A DNA stretch of 64,000 nucleotides, taken from positions 7,094,410-7,158,409 of the forward strand of contig CM054118.1 of assembly GCA_028673005.1 (NCBI GenBank), given 5' to 3'. Positions 1 through 10,018 of the stretch are shown piece after piece. Both the position numbers and the translations under genes were made by a program. The notes below the pieces were generated by a model. The model was not told the origin of the DNA and did not search any database. It worked only from the letters and a program-made list of their open reading frames with translations. How positions within the stretch are numbered: the stretch's first letter is position 1; the number at the start of each line of letters is the position of its first letter. The DNA comes from Tanypteryx hageni. Its lineage: Eukaryota > Arthropoda > Insecta > Odonata > Petaluridae.

Positions 1-410
1 TGGTGCAATCATTTCATCTCACCATAAAAAAATATTATTTTCAGTGATATTTTATTATTAGCAATTTTTTTAATTCGAAAGTTTTCACCTCTGCGCCGAT
101 TTTCGTTCCTTCCTTATGAAACAATATTAGAGTAAAAGAAATCCCAAAATTTCGAAATTTTTAGAATATTATAATTTTTTCATTGGGGGTACTAATGCCC
201 TACATTTCTGTAAAATTTTAATGTTGTAGCACATCTAGAATAGCAATAATATTTATCTGATTGTTTAAAACTTAAACCCTTTTGACGGCCGAAATAACAA
301 CTTCATTGATATTTTCAAATGTTCATTTGCGGACTTATACAAAGCTCAAAATAACCTTAAAACTTTCAGCTCCCTGGATTGTCTCTAAGTACCTAAACAT
401 TTATCTATTT
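1..410. repeat. dispersed repeat family X, copy 1
   Basis: Non-coding AT-rich sequence. Its opening (a GGTGCAA-type start, then CATTTCATCTCACC and a later CACCTCTG) matches the stretch at about 2118-2230, so both belong to one dispersed family. Short phrases of the type TTTCAGCTCC...TAAGTACCTAAAC recur at 1045-1090, 2050-2080 and 39400-39440. No terminal repeat or coding capacity was found. It may be a decayed Helitron or MITE family, but the class is not determined. The 411-903 fold-back interrupts it. Confidence 0.45.
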
Positions 411-457
411 ACAAAGGTGAAATACTCCTTTAGCCAAAACAACTAGAGGGCTACAAA

Positions 458-498
458 ACCCAATGCATTTCGCCCACAAGGCGGGCATCGTCAGGGGT
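458..498 (-). ncRNA. Hammerhead-ribozyme-like motif in left arm
   Basis: Minus-strand mirror of the motif at 816-856, carried by the left arm of the fold-back. It has the same CTGACGA core, GCCC/GGGC stem II, GAA and palindromic ATGCAT stem III. Its presence in both arms means either transcript orientation would contain a copy. Confidence 0.5.
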
Positions 499-588
499 AA
501 AACCTGTTCCAACAGTGACTGAAAGCCAACTGCCAGGTTTGAAACGGAAAGTATTAAGAAGACGACCGAGAAACAAGTGAAACGCGGA

Positions 589-628
589 AATGTGAAGGTT
601 TTCTAACGAGTTAGAAAACCTTCACATT
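589..628. repeat. Perfect hairpin at centre of fold-back
   Basis: Positions 589-607 and 610-628 are perfect 19-bp inverted repeats separated by 2 nt (AATGTGAAGG... mirrored as ...CCTTCACATT). The hairpin starts where the left 180-bp arm ends, so it may mark the junction of the inverted copies. Confidence 0.85.
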
Positions 629-815
629 TACAAAAACCGCGATACACTTATGAACACGGACACAGATTTTAACAAGACCCTATACAAATTGACAGATTTA
701 AACGACACACACGCCGAAAAATCTTTCCGCTTTTCACTTGTTTCTCGGTCGTCGTCTTAATACTTTCCGTTTCAAACCTGGCAGTTGGCTTTCAGTCACT
801 GTTGGAACAGGTTTT

Positions 816-856
816 ACCCCTGACGATGCCCGCCTTGTGGGCGAAATGCATTGGGT
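816..856 (+). ncRNA. Hammerhead-ribozyme-like motif in right arm
   Basis: Hammerhead self-cleaving ribozymes have a CUGANGA-stem II-GAA core. Here the core is CTGACGA (820-826), then one extra T (827), stem II GCCC/GGGC (828-831 with 839-842), GAA (843-845), and the self-complementary ATGCAT (846-851) as a loop-less stem III. T852 is the expected cleavage nucleotide. Stem I is ACCC/GGGT (816-819 with 853-856). A palindromic stem III implies activity as a dimer, as described for PLE and other minimal type I hammerheads. The extra nucleotide after the core departs from the consensus and is shared by the motifs at 30135 and 59357. Activity is not shown. Confidence 0.55.
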
Positions 857-903
857 TTTGTAGCCCTCTAGTTGTTTTGGCTAAAGGAGTATTTCACCTT
901 TGT

Positions 904-1320
904 TAGGTTTGGCCAAAGTTATTGAGCTACTATCAATTATTTATCTATTTGTTCAAACCTTAAGACTTTTTCAACAGCCAAATTAATTAATATATCAAAA
1001 TTTCTATAATACTTATTCTATGATTTTTACGAATTCTACCTTTACAGAAAATTTCAGCTTCGTAACACATTCAGAAATACATAAACCTTAAACATTTCTT
1101 TAAGCTATTGCGAGTTTTTAGCCGCCGCATTGTTTAACGTTCATTTTATTTTCGATTTTCGTAGGCGGTTATGCACATAAAATATATCACTTCTCTAGCT
1201 TATCTGTAGGTGCCTAATCATAGCATTAAAAGTAAATACATATATGAACCTCAGCATCGATTTACGGGGTTTTCTTAGGGGACAAATGTGTGTCCAATAC
1301 ATTACCTTAAAATATGAATT
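904..1320. repeat. dispersed repeat family X, continuation after the fold-back
   Basis: AT-rich non-coding DNA repeating phrases seen at 200-300 and 2040-2100 (AAATTTCAGCTTC..., GTAGGTGCCTAATCATA...). It is probably the same unclassified family, interrupted or duplicated around the fold-back. No ORF or RNA gene is visible. Confidence 0.35.
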
Positions 1321-1324
1321 TTCC

Positions 1325-1560
1325 CAATTTTTAGCCTACTTTCCAGAATGGAAATAGGCTTAAAGTTTTGTCGCTGTATCTCTCTGCCCGTCCGTTCCTC
1401 CATTAACTTTTTAACCAATTGACCGATTTTAATGGAACTTGGTGGAAATCTCTTGCCACATGACCCGAAATCCTGAGGATAGTATTTGTTGCGAAGATTG
1501 AAGTCCCCTGTTCGATTCCAGGAACTATCCTTCCCCTTTGATTTACGTGGGAAATCTGAA
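1325..1560 (+). repeat. dispersed repeat family Y, plus copy
   Basis: This block runs from a TTAGCCTACTTTCC-type start through CCCGTCCGTTCCTCC and TTTTAATGGAACTTGGTGG to CCTGAGGATAGT. The reverse complement of 28960-29095 has the same succession of phrases. A further part (GAAGTCCCCTGTTCGATTCC) resembles the motif at 10922-10942 inside a Helitron. I suspect a Helitron-related or other non-coding repeat, but no terminus is visible. Confidence 0.4.
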
Positions 1561-2039
1561 ATCCATCGTGCTGGGAAATCTTCTCTTGCACATTAAAATA
1601 TCTTAGAATTGTAATATTGGTGCGGGATTTGTACTATTCTCTGAGGAAAGGAATGAAGATCCTAATTTCTATAGTAGAATTTTGCTTATCGTTTGTATTT
1701 CTTAGAATTTCGCGTAAATACTGGCGATTTTTCAGTTTTTACCACTCATTACGAGATTTTGCCATAGCAACAACTATTGTTGGACTCAATCAACGTACAC
1801 GCGTTGTTTTTGCCGCACAAATACGCGTGATTAATTTAATATTCCGTTCGAATGTATATGTAGTATTTTATAACGCTAAATAATGGAATTTGGAAACATA
1901 AAGAGCTACATATCCGATATGACTTTAAAGATATGAAAACCAATATAAGTATTAAATAAATGATTAAATGGAAAGTAGGCATCATTAGTTCTGTTTGGAT
2001 CATCTTGTTCCGTTTAGTTGTCATTAAATTATATAATCG
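1561..2039. other. unassigned AT-rich DNA
   Basis: Only short, low-quality open frames with AT-driven composition occur on either strand. I see no domain, tRNA or terminal repeat here. Confidence 0.3.
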
Positions 2040-2235
2040 TGGCAAATGTCAAGTCTCCAGTATATCTGGAAGTGCCTAAACATAAGTATCCTCCTGAAAT
2101 ATATATATTACAAGTAGTTGGTGCTTGCATTTAGCAAGCATTTCATCTCACCTTGAAAACATTAATTTTTCAGAGAGATATTCCATTATTAGGTATGTTT
2201 TTAATACAAAAGTTGCACCTCTGAACGAATGACAA
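2040..2235. repeat. dispersed repeat family X, copy 2, with hairpin
   Basis: Matches the start of the window (CATTTCATCTCACC... to ...CACCTCTG). It adds a small hairpin built from TGCTTGCATTTAGCAAGCA (about 2121-2139). The same hairpin, with ATT in place of TTA, recurs at 38461-38479 beside related sequence. The class of the repeat is unknown. Confidence 0.4.
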
Positions 2236-2943
2236 CTAATAACACAACTACAAATAACAACGCAACGGCGAATAACACAAACACTTTTTATAATGGACAT
2301 TATAAGACGGTTATAGAATAACGGAAGAAATGTGAAACTCGGCTCGTAAGCCCTCTCACAGGGATTCGTGGGACGTCAAATTTTGCGCCGAGCTATACCC
2401 ACGCAAAAAACCGTCGAGAAGACGTGGTGGAAGAGAGGGACAAGGACGAAGGGGAGGGTGGAGGGGGAGAGGCGCGTGCACCTACGTAGGTTGTGGAAGG
2501 GGCAGAAGGCACGATTCAACTCCAAATGTGAGCTTGACGGCGTATTTTAAAAGGCTAAATTGATCTTACATGATCTACATAAGATAGTAGTTATTGTGTA
2601 TTAGCATATTCCTGTTACATTTGTAAGGTTTGTTTATTTTTACCCCCCATAGTATTTATATATTTTAGTTGTTGTGTGATACCATCTCCTGTGTATGAAC
2701 TAACCCTGCTTTTGTTATTTAGGTCTTTCACTTTATACCTGCGTTTGACCTTTTCTCGCACGCTTCACGAAGAGCTTCCCCGCCTTAAAACTTAGACCAG
2801 ACTCGTTAGCGTTCACCTATTTCAGCTTTTGTTTTTATATTGTAAGACTCTTTTGCGTTAATAGATATATTAGTTAATAGTTTAGGATAGCTTCATCGAG
2901 GACTCCCGTTTCTTCCTCCTTGTGCGCCGCTGGTTGACAGGCC
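2236..2943. other. unassigned, possible LINE 5' UTR
   Basis: A GC- and purine-rich patch (2395-2515) is followed by mixed DNA leading directly into the decayed LINE ORF1. The part from roughly 2740 may be the 5' UTR of that LINE, because its ORF1 starts immediately after. No start of the element can be fixed. Confidence 0.3.
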
Positions 2944-3880
2944 ATGAGGGCTCAGATCACGGAGCTGAAGAGGGTGGTTGCGGGCCCCCTTCAGAGGATG
3001 GAAAGGTCCGTGGCAGCCTCGGTTCGTGTGGGGGGTGCTGGATTATCCCTAAAAATTGGCGTATCGGGTTCACCCGGGTGCGGTAGGCGGTAGAGCGATC
3101 GGGGTTGAATCTGACTCCTTACTGCGGTCTGAGGGTCCTCGGAATGGGAAATCCGGTGAATAGAGTGTGTTGTGGTGGGGTGGTGCTGCGGAGGCAGGAG
3201 GGTGGTAAAGATTCGGCGGACCCTCTTCCTGTCAGTAATAGGGTCGAGGTGTTGTCGGAGGACGACTCCACGGCCATTGCGCCCGTGCCCACTCTCGTCT
3301 CTAAGATAGAGGCCGGGCCCAAGAGGAGTCGGGTTGGGAAGAGGAGGTAGTGCCCTCCGGGAGGGAGTTGAAGAGCGGGTCAACTCCAGATGTATATCAG
3401 GAGGTACAGTGCCGCAGGTGACCAACAAGGTGAGAGAAGCGGTAGTGGCGACAGGTTGCTCTCGGCTGCGGGTGGTGGTCCATGTTGGGACTAACGACGC
3501 CTCGAAACACGGGTCCGAGGAGATTTTGTTCTTTTAAGGACTTGGCCACTAAGGTTGCTCGTGTCCGAAAGCAGTAGGGTTCTGATGTGCGGCTTACCAT
3601 CGGCAGTATAGTCCCTAGTATTGACCACGATTCTGAGGTTTGGAGTAAGGTTGACTGTCTGAATTGAAGGCTGTGGAATTTCTGTCGGGACATGGGAGTG
3701 GTCTTCGTCGACCTACGACCTAATATCGAATCGTGCAGGGCACCACTGGATCACTGGGGTGTTCACTACACGCCCGAATCGGTTCAGATAGTAGCGCGAA
3801 TAATTCTTGAGCAGAGTAGGCATTTTTTTGGTAAGAGAGTAGGCCAGGGTGTAGGTCAGTTTTGGGTAAGGAGATAATCG
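2944..3880 (+). pseudogene. CR1/L2-group LINE ORF1 with esterase-like domain, broken
   Basis: ORF1 proteins of CR1/L2-group LINEs often carry an SGNH/GDSL-type esterase domain. Here a possible start at 2944 opens with MRAQITELKRVVAG. A middle segment in another frame (about 3205-3350) reads SNRVEVLSEDDS, the usual linker style of these proteins. Then VVVHVGTNDAS (about 3466-3500) gives the G-x-N-D block, and LDHWGVHYTPE (about 3739-3770) gives the D-x-x-H catalytic block. The parts lie in at least three frames with stops, so the gene is dead. The broken ORF2 of the same element follows at 4175 on the same strand. Recognition rests on the two esterase blocks and the position upstream of an endonuclease; the exact N-terminus is uncertain. 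Confidence 0.6.
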
Positions 3881-4174
3881 ATGCGTTCGTTGAAAATAAG
3901 AATCACAATAGATTATGTAATGATAGAATATACTCCGAGTGTGGGGTAAATGCACGTAATACGAGAGATAAGGATGAACTTCAAAGTAATATGCAGCACC
4001 AATGTCGAGATACGTCATTGGTAGAATGTTCCGTAAAGGGTGCGATTGGTCGCGATTCCAATTTTGATGCGATGCCAGACAGTCATGGGAGCGCTTGTGA
4101 TTGGAACGTATGTAATTTTAGAGCGGAAAAGAATGTCAAGGGTGAGATTAATATGTGATGTGATAGTGATAAAT

Positions 4175-5145
4175 TAAACGTCCTCGTACTGAACTGCCGC
4201 AGCATCCATAGGAAAATTGCTGAATTCGAGCATATTATTCGCAGTCTGCACGCCCACGTCGTGATAGGCACAGAAAGTTGGTTAACGGATGAGATTCTGA
4301 GTCAGGAGATATTTCCTTGAGATTATCATCTCTATAGAAAAGATCGCGAAAATAGATCGGGCGGCGGGTTTCTCATAGCTGTAGGCGAAAAGTTCGACAG
4401 CAGTGAGATTCCGATAAGTTAGGAGGATATCGAGATTTTGGTGGCGCATAGGTAAAGAAGGTTCCAAAAAGGTGTTCTTATGCACGGTTCACAGGCCACC
4501 TAACGCTGGTGTAGATTGTATTTTAAGTCTCGAGAAACAACTATCAAAGTTTAGACTGATAAATCAAAATGGAATCGTTATAGTCGGTGGTGACTTTAAC
4601 TTACGCTCAATTGATTGGGAAAACCCATGTTTCGAATCTAGAGGTAAAGAACGCGAATCCTGTGAGGCATTAATCGAAACATTCTGCGAGCACTATCTCC
4701 TTCAATTAGTCAGAAAGCCAACGCGATCGGGAAACATTAGCTTTATTAGCAACTAAAGTCCCAAAAAGAATAACAAAGTCATCATTGAAGATGGAATGTG
4801 ATAATCTGGCCGTATATGCCGTGTACATTCAAAATCGAGAAGCGCCCTAAACCTCAAAGAAAATTTTATATATTTGCTAAGGCAGACTTTTCAAGCTTCA
4901 GGTCGCTGCGTCATCAATTTCTGGATAACCAAGAATATCTCGTTGGATGTTAATTATTCGTTGGACGGAGTAGAGATTCCAGTTTCAGACTTGTTTAAAT
5001 AACTAGGAGTCACGATCCATTGTAATCTCTCGTGGGACACCTACATTCGCCGATTGATAGGTGCCGCTAACAAAAAGCTGGACTTTATAGGTAGAATAGT
5101 TCGGAGAAGCTATGAAAAAGTGAAAGAATTATGTTATTAGATTTA
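4175..5145 (+). pseudogene. CR1/L2-group LINE ORF2, endonuclease with RT deleted
   Basis: ORF2 of these LINEs encodes an AP-like endonuclease followed by reverse transcriptase; the endonuclease nicks the target site. The endonuclease starts near 4175 with LNVLVLNCRSIHRK. It shows the catalytic glutamate in GTESWLTD, the VHRPPN loop (about 4487) and GGDFNLRSIDW (about 4588-4620), with in-frame stops and a frameshift near 4450. QLVRKPTRSGN matches the same place in the copy at 61.8-64.0 kb. At about 4900 the text jumps from FSSFRS to CVINFW, which in the intact copy lie some 460 residues apart, so nearly the whole reverse transcriptase is missing. The tail NYSLDGVEI...LSWDTYIRRLIGAANKK follows and stops near 5145, before the normal C-terminus and 3' tail. 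Confidence 0.85.
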
Positions 5146-5481
5146 GAGCACTTCCCACCCTTGAGGTCGCCACTCACTGGCCGTGAGTGATACAGTTTGA
5201 TCTTAAACGTTAAGTTCAAATTAAAATAAAATAATATACTGTATTATTACACCACGTTTAAGCACGATTCACTAAATACGAATATTTATTAAGTTACTAA
5301 ATAAATACACTGAAACAACATTAAGTCCTTGGACTTAAACAATGTCTTTGTCGTTAAGGTATTTATCGTTAAAAATGCCAATTTAGTCCGAATTAGTGGG
5401 AATAAACATAAAATGCGACTGATTTTGAGTTAAAGACGAAAAAAGACGATAAGAATGAGAAACTATGATCATTCTTCTTTA

Positions 5482-5498
5482 CCCTGCAACAGCACACT
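5482..5498 (+). repeat. piggyBac left terminal inverted repeat
   Basis: CCCTGCAACAGCACACT, an exact inverted match to 7933-7949. The flanking target tetranucleotide is TTTA rather than TTAA, probably by later mutation. Confidence 0.9.
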
Positions 5499-5820
5499 GG
5501 GGTCTCTCAGACCCCACCGGTCTTTAACTTTGTTTCATTTCTGAGTTTCATTGTTGCGATTGGGCTGTGCCTTCATGTAAATAAAATGTAACTATCTCTA
5601 TGTAAATTGAGATCCCCAGCCAGGCCAATAGAAGTCTGGTAGCCGTACTGAGGGGAGCTGAATGTCATTTGGGGTCTGGGAGACCCCAGTGTGCTGGATT
5701 CAGTGCAAATACCCAGTCAGTGAGTATAAATGTTTTAACACTTTTCGTCAGTTCTGATAAATTAATCACTTCCTTGACAGTACTTTTCATAAAAATACAT
5801 CTGTATATTATTTTAGCATT

Positions 5821-7555
5821 ATGACTTCGATTTTCAACCAAACCGAACCCCGTTATATTGATCCTGAGGAGATTCGGAGAGCGCTCTTTGAGTTGGATGA
5901 AGAAGAAAAGGAAACCCCTGAGATATTTGGTGGAGAAGATAGTGAATTTGAGAGTGAAGAGCCCGGTTTTGACAAATATCGGGATTTCTCAGACACGGAA
6001 GAAGATGTGGAGGAAGAAAAGGTAGAAATTACACCACCCTTGAAAATGAAAAAGACCGCTATGTTGAAGGGAAAGAACCAGTACAAATGGAGTGTAGATG
6101 TCCCTTCAAAAAGAGGTCGAGGTAAGAAAAAAAACATTATTACTCACTTACCTAGCCCCAAAGGAGTTGCTGCCACAATCACTTACTCTGGCTCACTTAA
6201 AGTATGGAATTTACTACTAACTCCCGAAATAATGTCCCTCATATTGATACATACAAATGAGGAAATATATAGAAGGAGGGGTTGTATTATTCTTCAGAGC
6301 TATCATGGCTTTACGGATCAGTTAGAATTGCAGGCATTCATTGGACTATTGTACATTGCTGGTGTTAATAAGTCAGCTCTGGTCAACGTTGAAGATTTCT
6401 GGTGTCCGAGAAAGGGAAATTCTTTATTCAGATCAACAATGTCACAGCATCGTTTTCTGTATTTAGCCAGTGTGATGCGCTTTGACGACAAAAAACTCGC
6501 CAAGAACGGCGACAGCATGACAAGCTCGCTCCCATCCGTGAGATTTGTCAATATTAATTGCTAAGTGTCAGGAATTGTACTCTCCTTTTTAATATTTCAC
6601 TATTGATGAGCAGGTTTTGAACTATAGGGGACGCTGTGCTTTCAGAATGTATATACCTTCAAAACCAGATAAATATGGGATGAAGATCGTGAACCTGAAT
6701 GATGCGAAGACATTTTATATGGTAAATGCAGTTCCTTATGTGGGTAAGGTCGCTACTGAAAATAATGTGTCAGTACCTGAATTTTATGTGAGAGAGTTAT
6801 CAAAACCAATCCATTGCACAAATCGTAATATCACTGTTGATAATTGGTTTTCCTCAGTTGGACTTTTTGATAGAATGCTAAATAAATATGGTTTCACCGT
6901 GGTAGGAACAATCAGAAAAAATAAAAAAGAAATACCTCCCAGTTTTGTGGCCAAAAAAAGTGTTGGGTCTTCCTTAATTTGTTTTGATTACAACAAAACA
7001 CTTGTGTCATACACTCCAAAGCCCAATCAAGTAGTTCTTTTGCTGTCGACATTACATTATGGTGATTCAATTCATGCAGAATCGGGGAAACCAGAAGTTA
7101 TTATAACCTACAATGAAACCAAAGGACTGGTTCTTTCGATCAGTTATGCCACACATACACAACTGCCAGAAAAAGCAATCGTTGGCCCCTTAGGTTCTTC
7201 TTTGGAATGCTGGATCAGTGTGGAATTAACGCCATGGTGTTATATACTTTAAAGAATAGGCAAAAACCAATTAAAAGGAAATATTTTCTTTTTGAATTAG
7301 GGTATTCCATGATTGAACCCCACTTGAAGGCTAGATTACAATCAACATCCTTGAAGAGATCGTTGAAGGTCATGATCGAAGAGCTTTTAGGAGCAACGTC
7401 ATCACCCCAAGAAACCCCAATTACTATGAATAAAAAAATTAGGCATTTCTACTGTGATCGCACAAAGGACCGCAAAAAAAATTAATTTGTAATGTGTAAG
7501 AAACCCATGTGCAATGATCACAGAGCAATCCTTTGTGTGGAATGTGGGCAGTGAA
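5821..7555 (+). pseudogene. piggyBac transposase, frameshifted
   Basis: PiggyBac transposase is a DDE/D-type enzyme that excises and inserts its element at TTAA. The start at 5821 gives an acidic N-terminus, as usual, then the fold up to VMRFDDKKLAKNG (about 6520). A frame break follows. The next frame carries TIDEQVLNYRGRCAF (about 6600-6650, first catalytic Asp) and NITVDNWFSSVGLFDR (about 6828-6875, second Asp). Near 7130 a second break falls exactly at the third catalytic region: a shifted frame continues FDQLCHTYTTARKSNRWP, then MLDQCGINAMVLYTLKN (from 7207). The C-terminal cysteine-rich zinc-binding tail is visible at 7440-7552 (HFYCDRTKD, then CNDHRAILCVECGQ) across a further stop. Total length matches the usual 570-600 residues, so the damage is small indels rather than deletion. 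Confidence 0.92.
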
Positions 7556-7932
7556 TTCACCACATTCGAAGCTCTGACAAACCTACTTCTTATGAACAAG
7601 ACTTCACTGTATTTTTACAGATAATGATGTGTTTCCTTAGCATTAAAAAAATGTATGCTTCATAGCTTTTGGTCAATTTTCTTGAGTGCAATAATTTTGT
7701 GAAATCAATAAACACATTTGAAAAATCAACCTGGCCTCAAAAAAAGATTTTATTTTTATTTTAAAAAATATTGTTAATTTCGCAGTTTTAAGTGTTGATT
7801 CTAGTTTATATGTTTACATATGTCAGATAAATTAAATATATGTTATTCATTGGCTAACTGTAAATTTACAGGACACCGAATCTTCATGGGGTCTGAGAGA
7901 CCCCAGTGTGCCACTTTAAGTTGGGAAAAATA

Positions 7933-7949
7933 AGTGTGCTGTTGCAGGG
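7933..7949 (-). repeat. piggyBac right terminal inverted repeat
   Basis: AGTGTGCTGTTGCAGGG, complementary to the left terminus and followed by the target TTAA at 7950-7953. Confidence 0.9.
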
Positions 7950-8028
7950 TTAAATAATGTGCAGGTACGAAGGTCGTACGTCAATTTATCGAATTTTTAT
8001 AAGCAAATAAATGAAAGCTTGCTATTAC

Positions 8029-8716
8029 AAAAATCAATTTTTTACTTTCTCCACATACGTAGTATAGGGGAAATTATTGTATTCATGAAAAAAATCGACG
8101 TCGAGATTTCAACGGAAATACACGTTTTGAGGTCCCCTGAACACGTTTCAATCATTTTCTCGATGATGCCTGTGTGTGGGTTTGTGGGTGCTCTAACTCA
8201 AAAACTATTAATCAGGTCAATGCGAAATTTTATAATTATGCACAAGAACTGATCAGTGTTTGGTAAAAATTGGTCAACCAGAAGTGGGTGTTTACTCTAG
8301 TCACTTATCAGTTATTTTGAAATTTTTGCTTTAATATTCGATAAATGTAAAAATGTATTAGAATAAAAGCTGTAGGAAATTTAATTTCTACATCCTTCGT
8401 TTGAAACATTTTAACTTATAATGCATTGTTTAAGAGATATCTTATACTTTTAGCTGCCACCACCACGCCACCTACCGACGACTATTGTTAACAATTGACG
8501 CTTAGTTACGTCTTAGCAACGCTCCTTTTTCTTTTCTTAATTGTTGGAGCTTTGTAGCTATATCCAATATTAGAAGGCTATGTTTTGATTTTCTGTTTTT
8601 TGTAAAGTCGAAAATTTTCTCGGTTTCGTATATTTTTATTTTTATGCAACCTATTTGGAATTTTTAGAAATATTACGGATATGGAGAAAGTCATGTGGTG
8701 GCTATATCAGATTTTT
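8029..8716 (+). repeat. repeat family R, full-length copy (possible MITE)
   Basis: This 688-bp non-coding unit recurs in reverse at 23864-24572 and 29089-29405, and as fragments at 44543-44606 and around 45515-45945. Its ends are weakly inverted: AAAAATC (8029) with GATTTTT (8710), and ACTTTCTCCACATA (8044) against the complement of TATGGAGAAAGTC (8679). The middle holds a conserved block with CCACCACGCCACC and a TTGTTAACAATTGACGC segment. The weak inverted ends suggest a MITE. No clear target duplication and no transposase were found, so the superfamily is open. Confidence 0.6.
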
Positions 8717-8908
8717 ATTCGTTATCTTACGGTGAATAAAAAAATGCGAATAACTCATTTTTCGGAAATTTGTCGGGAATTCAAACAACCCTACGGGCTT
8801 TCCCTTGGTGCCCCCAATAATTGTGCCAAGTTTCGTTACGATACGTTTGAATGTGTGGATTTGTTTTGGCAATATAAACATGCATCGAAGCATTTGAAAT
8901 TAGAGTAA

Positions 8909-8946
<38 letters not shown>

Positions 8947-8997
8947 TTATTTAGAGAACTCTCCTCTGTGTGAAGCGTCAATATATTTATATACAAT

Positions 8998-9075
<78 letters not shown>

Positions 9076-9829
9076 CTCACAGACATAACTGATTATTTAG
9101 GTAGAACTCATGCTTAAAAAGCATCCTTGACGTGGAATATTTGAAATTATTTCTGAGTTCAGGTAGAGGTTATTTTTACTACTCGAGGAGAGAAAAGACG
9201 TTCGGTTGAAAATTGAATTATAGCCATAATGATATCAGAAATATATTTTTGACCGAATTTTTAGTTTACAGATTGGTCATGTGGAATGGTGTCGTGAGGA
9301 TCCCATGCGTGACACACAACAAGCGCTATTCTTTCGTAATGGATTGATGAAGAGATGAATTTCATTTTCGTTTTTCAGGTGAAATGTTTTCTTTAGTCGA
9401 CTACAGCCTTGTTGAGGGAAATGGCGGAATGCGTTTTACGGCACTTCATTATATACACCGTATCTGTGGCATGATAGAGAGAGAGAGATAAATTAATTGA
9501 GAGAATCGGAAGGACGACGCCTAATCACTTAAAAAATTTTATAAAGTACATAGATTTCACTAAATACACTTATTATGCGCATGCTCAATATCGCCGATCA
9601 TTATTAACTTCCGCTTATTTCGAGCAGACGCGCAATTCCCAAAACAAATCTTGTATATCGAAAGCTGCCTTTTTTGTTATCAGCCTTTTTACAACATCAA
9701 TGACTTGAGCGCAATGCGATTAAATCATACCTCATGTACCACACAATACTTTATGAACTGTTTTGTTATAACACATTGGTATGTGAATATTTTTATTTGT
9801 GATACTACTGAGTTATTTTATGGAACTGA
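8717..9829. other. unassigned DNA with two (AT)n microsatellites
   Basis: Holds (AT)n tracts at about 8909-8941 and 9009-9071 and a short GA run at 9477-9490. A phrase at 8812-8840 resembles the degenerate sentence of families X and Y. No coding or RNA gene is visible. Confidence 0.4.
9009..9071. repeat. (AT)n microsatellite
   Basis: Uninterrupted AT dinucleotides over about 60 bp; a shorter tract lies at 8909-8941. Confidence 0.95.
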
Positions 9830-10018
9830 CTAGATGAATTAGCACGTTTAAAACGGGCTTTTTAATCAAACAATATAAAATACAAATTTGACCATTTTAT
9901 TATAAAATTATAGTGTAGCAATTCTACCAAATTTAGTTGAACTGTCTGAGGAAACGGCCGAGATATTGAGCGTTGCGGACAGAATTACCAAGAGAATGAG
10001 GCTTTTATTATATTTTGA
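9830..10018 (-). mobile_element. short non-autonomous Helitron, abutting the next one
   Basis: Read on the minus strand it starts at 10018 with TCAAAATATAATAAAAGCCTC, minus its last base as the Helitron-type 5' end TC. It ends with CTAG (9833-9830) followed by T. A small hairpin CGTTT-A-AAACG (9845-9855) lies 11 nt before CTAG, as Helitron 3' ends require. Its 5' end resembles that of the neighbouring Helitron (both have AATAAAAGCCTC). The 3' hairpin is short, so the call is tentative. Confidence 0.42.

Larger units (their letters stand above)
411..903. mobile_element. Fold-back of PLE-like terminal sequence (two 180-bp inverted arms)
   Basis: Positions 411-590 are the reverse complement of 724-903 with only a few mismatches; paired coordinates sum to 1314. 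The arms enclose 133 bp that contains a second hairpin. Each arm carries a hammerhead-like core (816-856 on plus, 458-498 on minus). PLEs are known to carry hammerhead ribozymes in their terminal repeats (pLTRs) and often leave inverted or tandem terminal copies, so this is best read as an inverted pLTR pair without the coding body. There is no ORF. The arm sequence does not resemble the PLE 5' fragments at 18.1, 30.4, 50.0 and 59.4 kb, so it would be a different PLE family. The assignment to PLE is inference; the inverted repeat is directly visible. Confidence 0.6.
5482..7949 (+). mobile_element. piggyBac transposon, full length
   Basis: The element is bounded by inverted termini CCCTGCAACAGCACACT (5482-5498) and its complement ending at 7949. 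The right flank is the expected TTAA (7950-7953); the left is TTTA (5478-5481), one substitution away. The length of 2468 bp is typical of piggyBac. A subterminal palindromic motif of type GGGGTCT-NNN-AGACCCC next to CACACT occurs at 5499-5515, 5675-5692 and 7890-7906, and may bind the transposase. The transposase inside is frameshifted, so the element could only have moved in trans. Confidence 0.92.
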
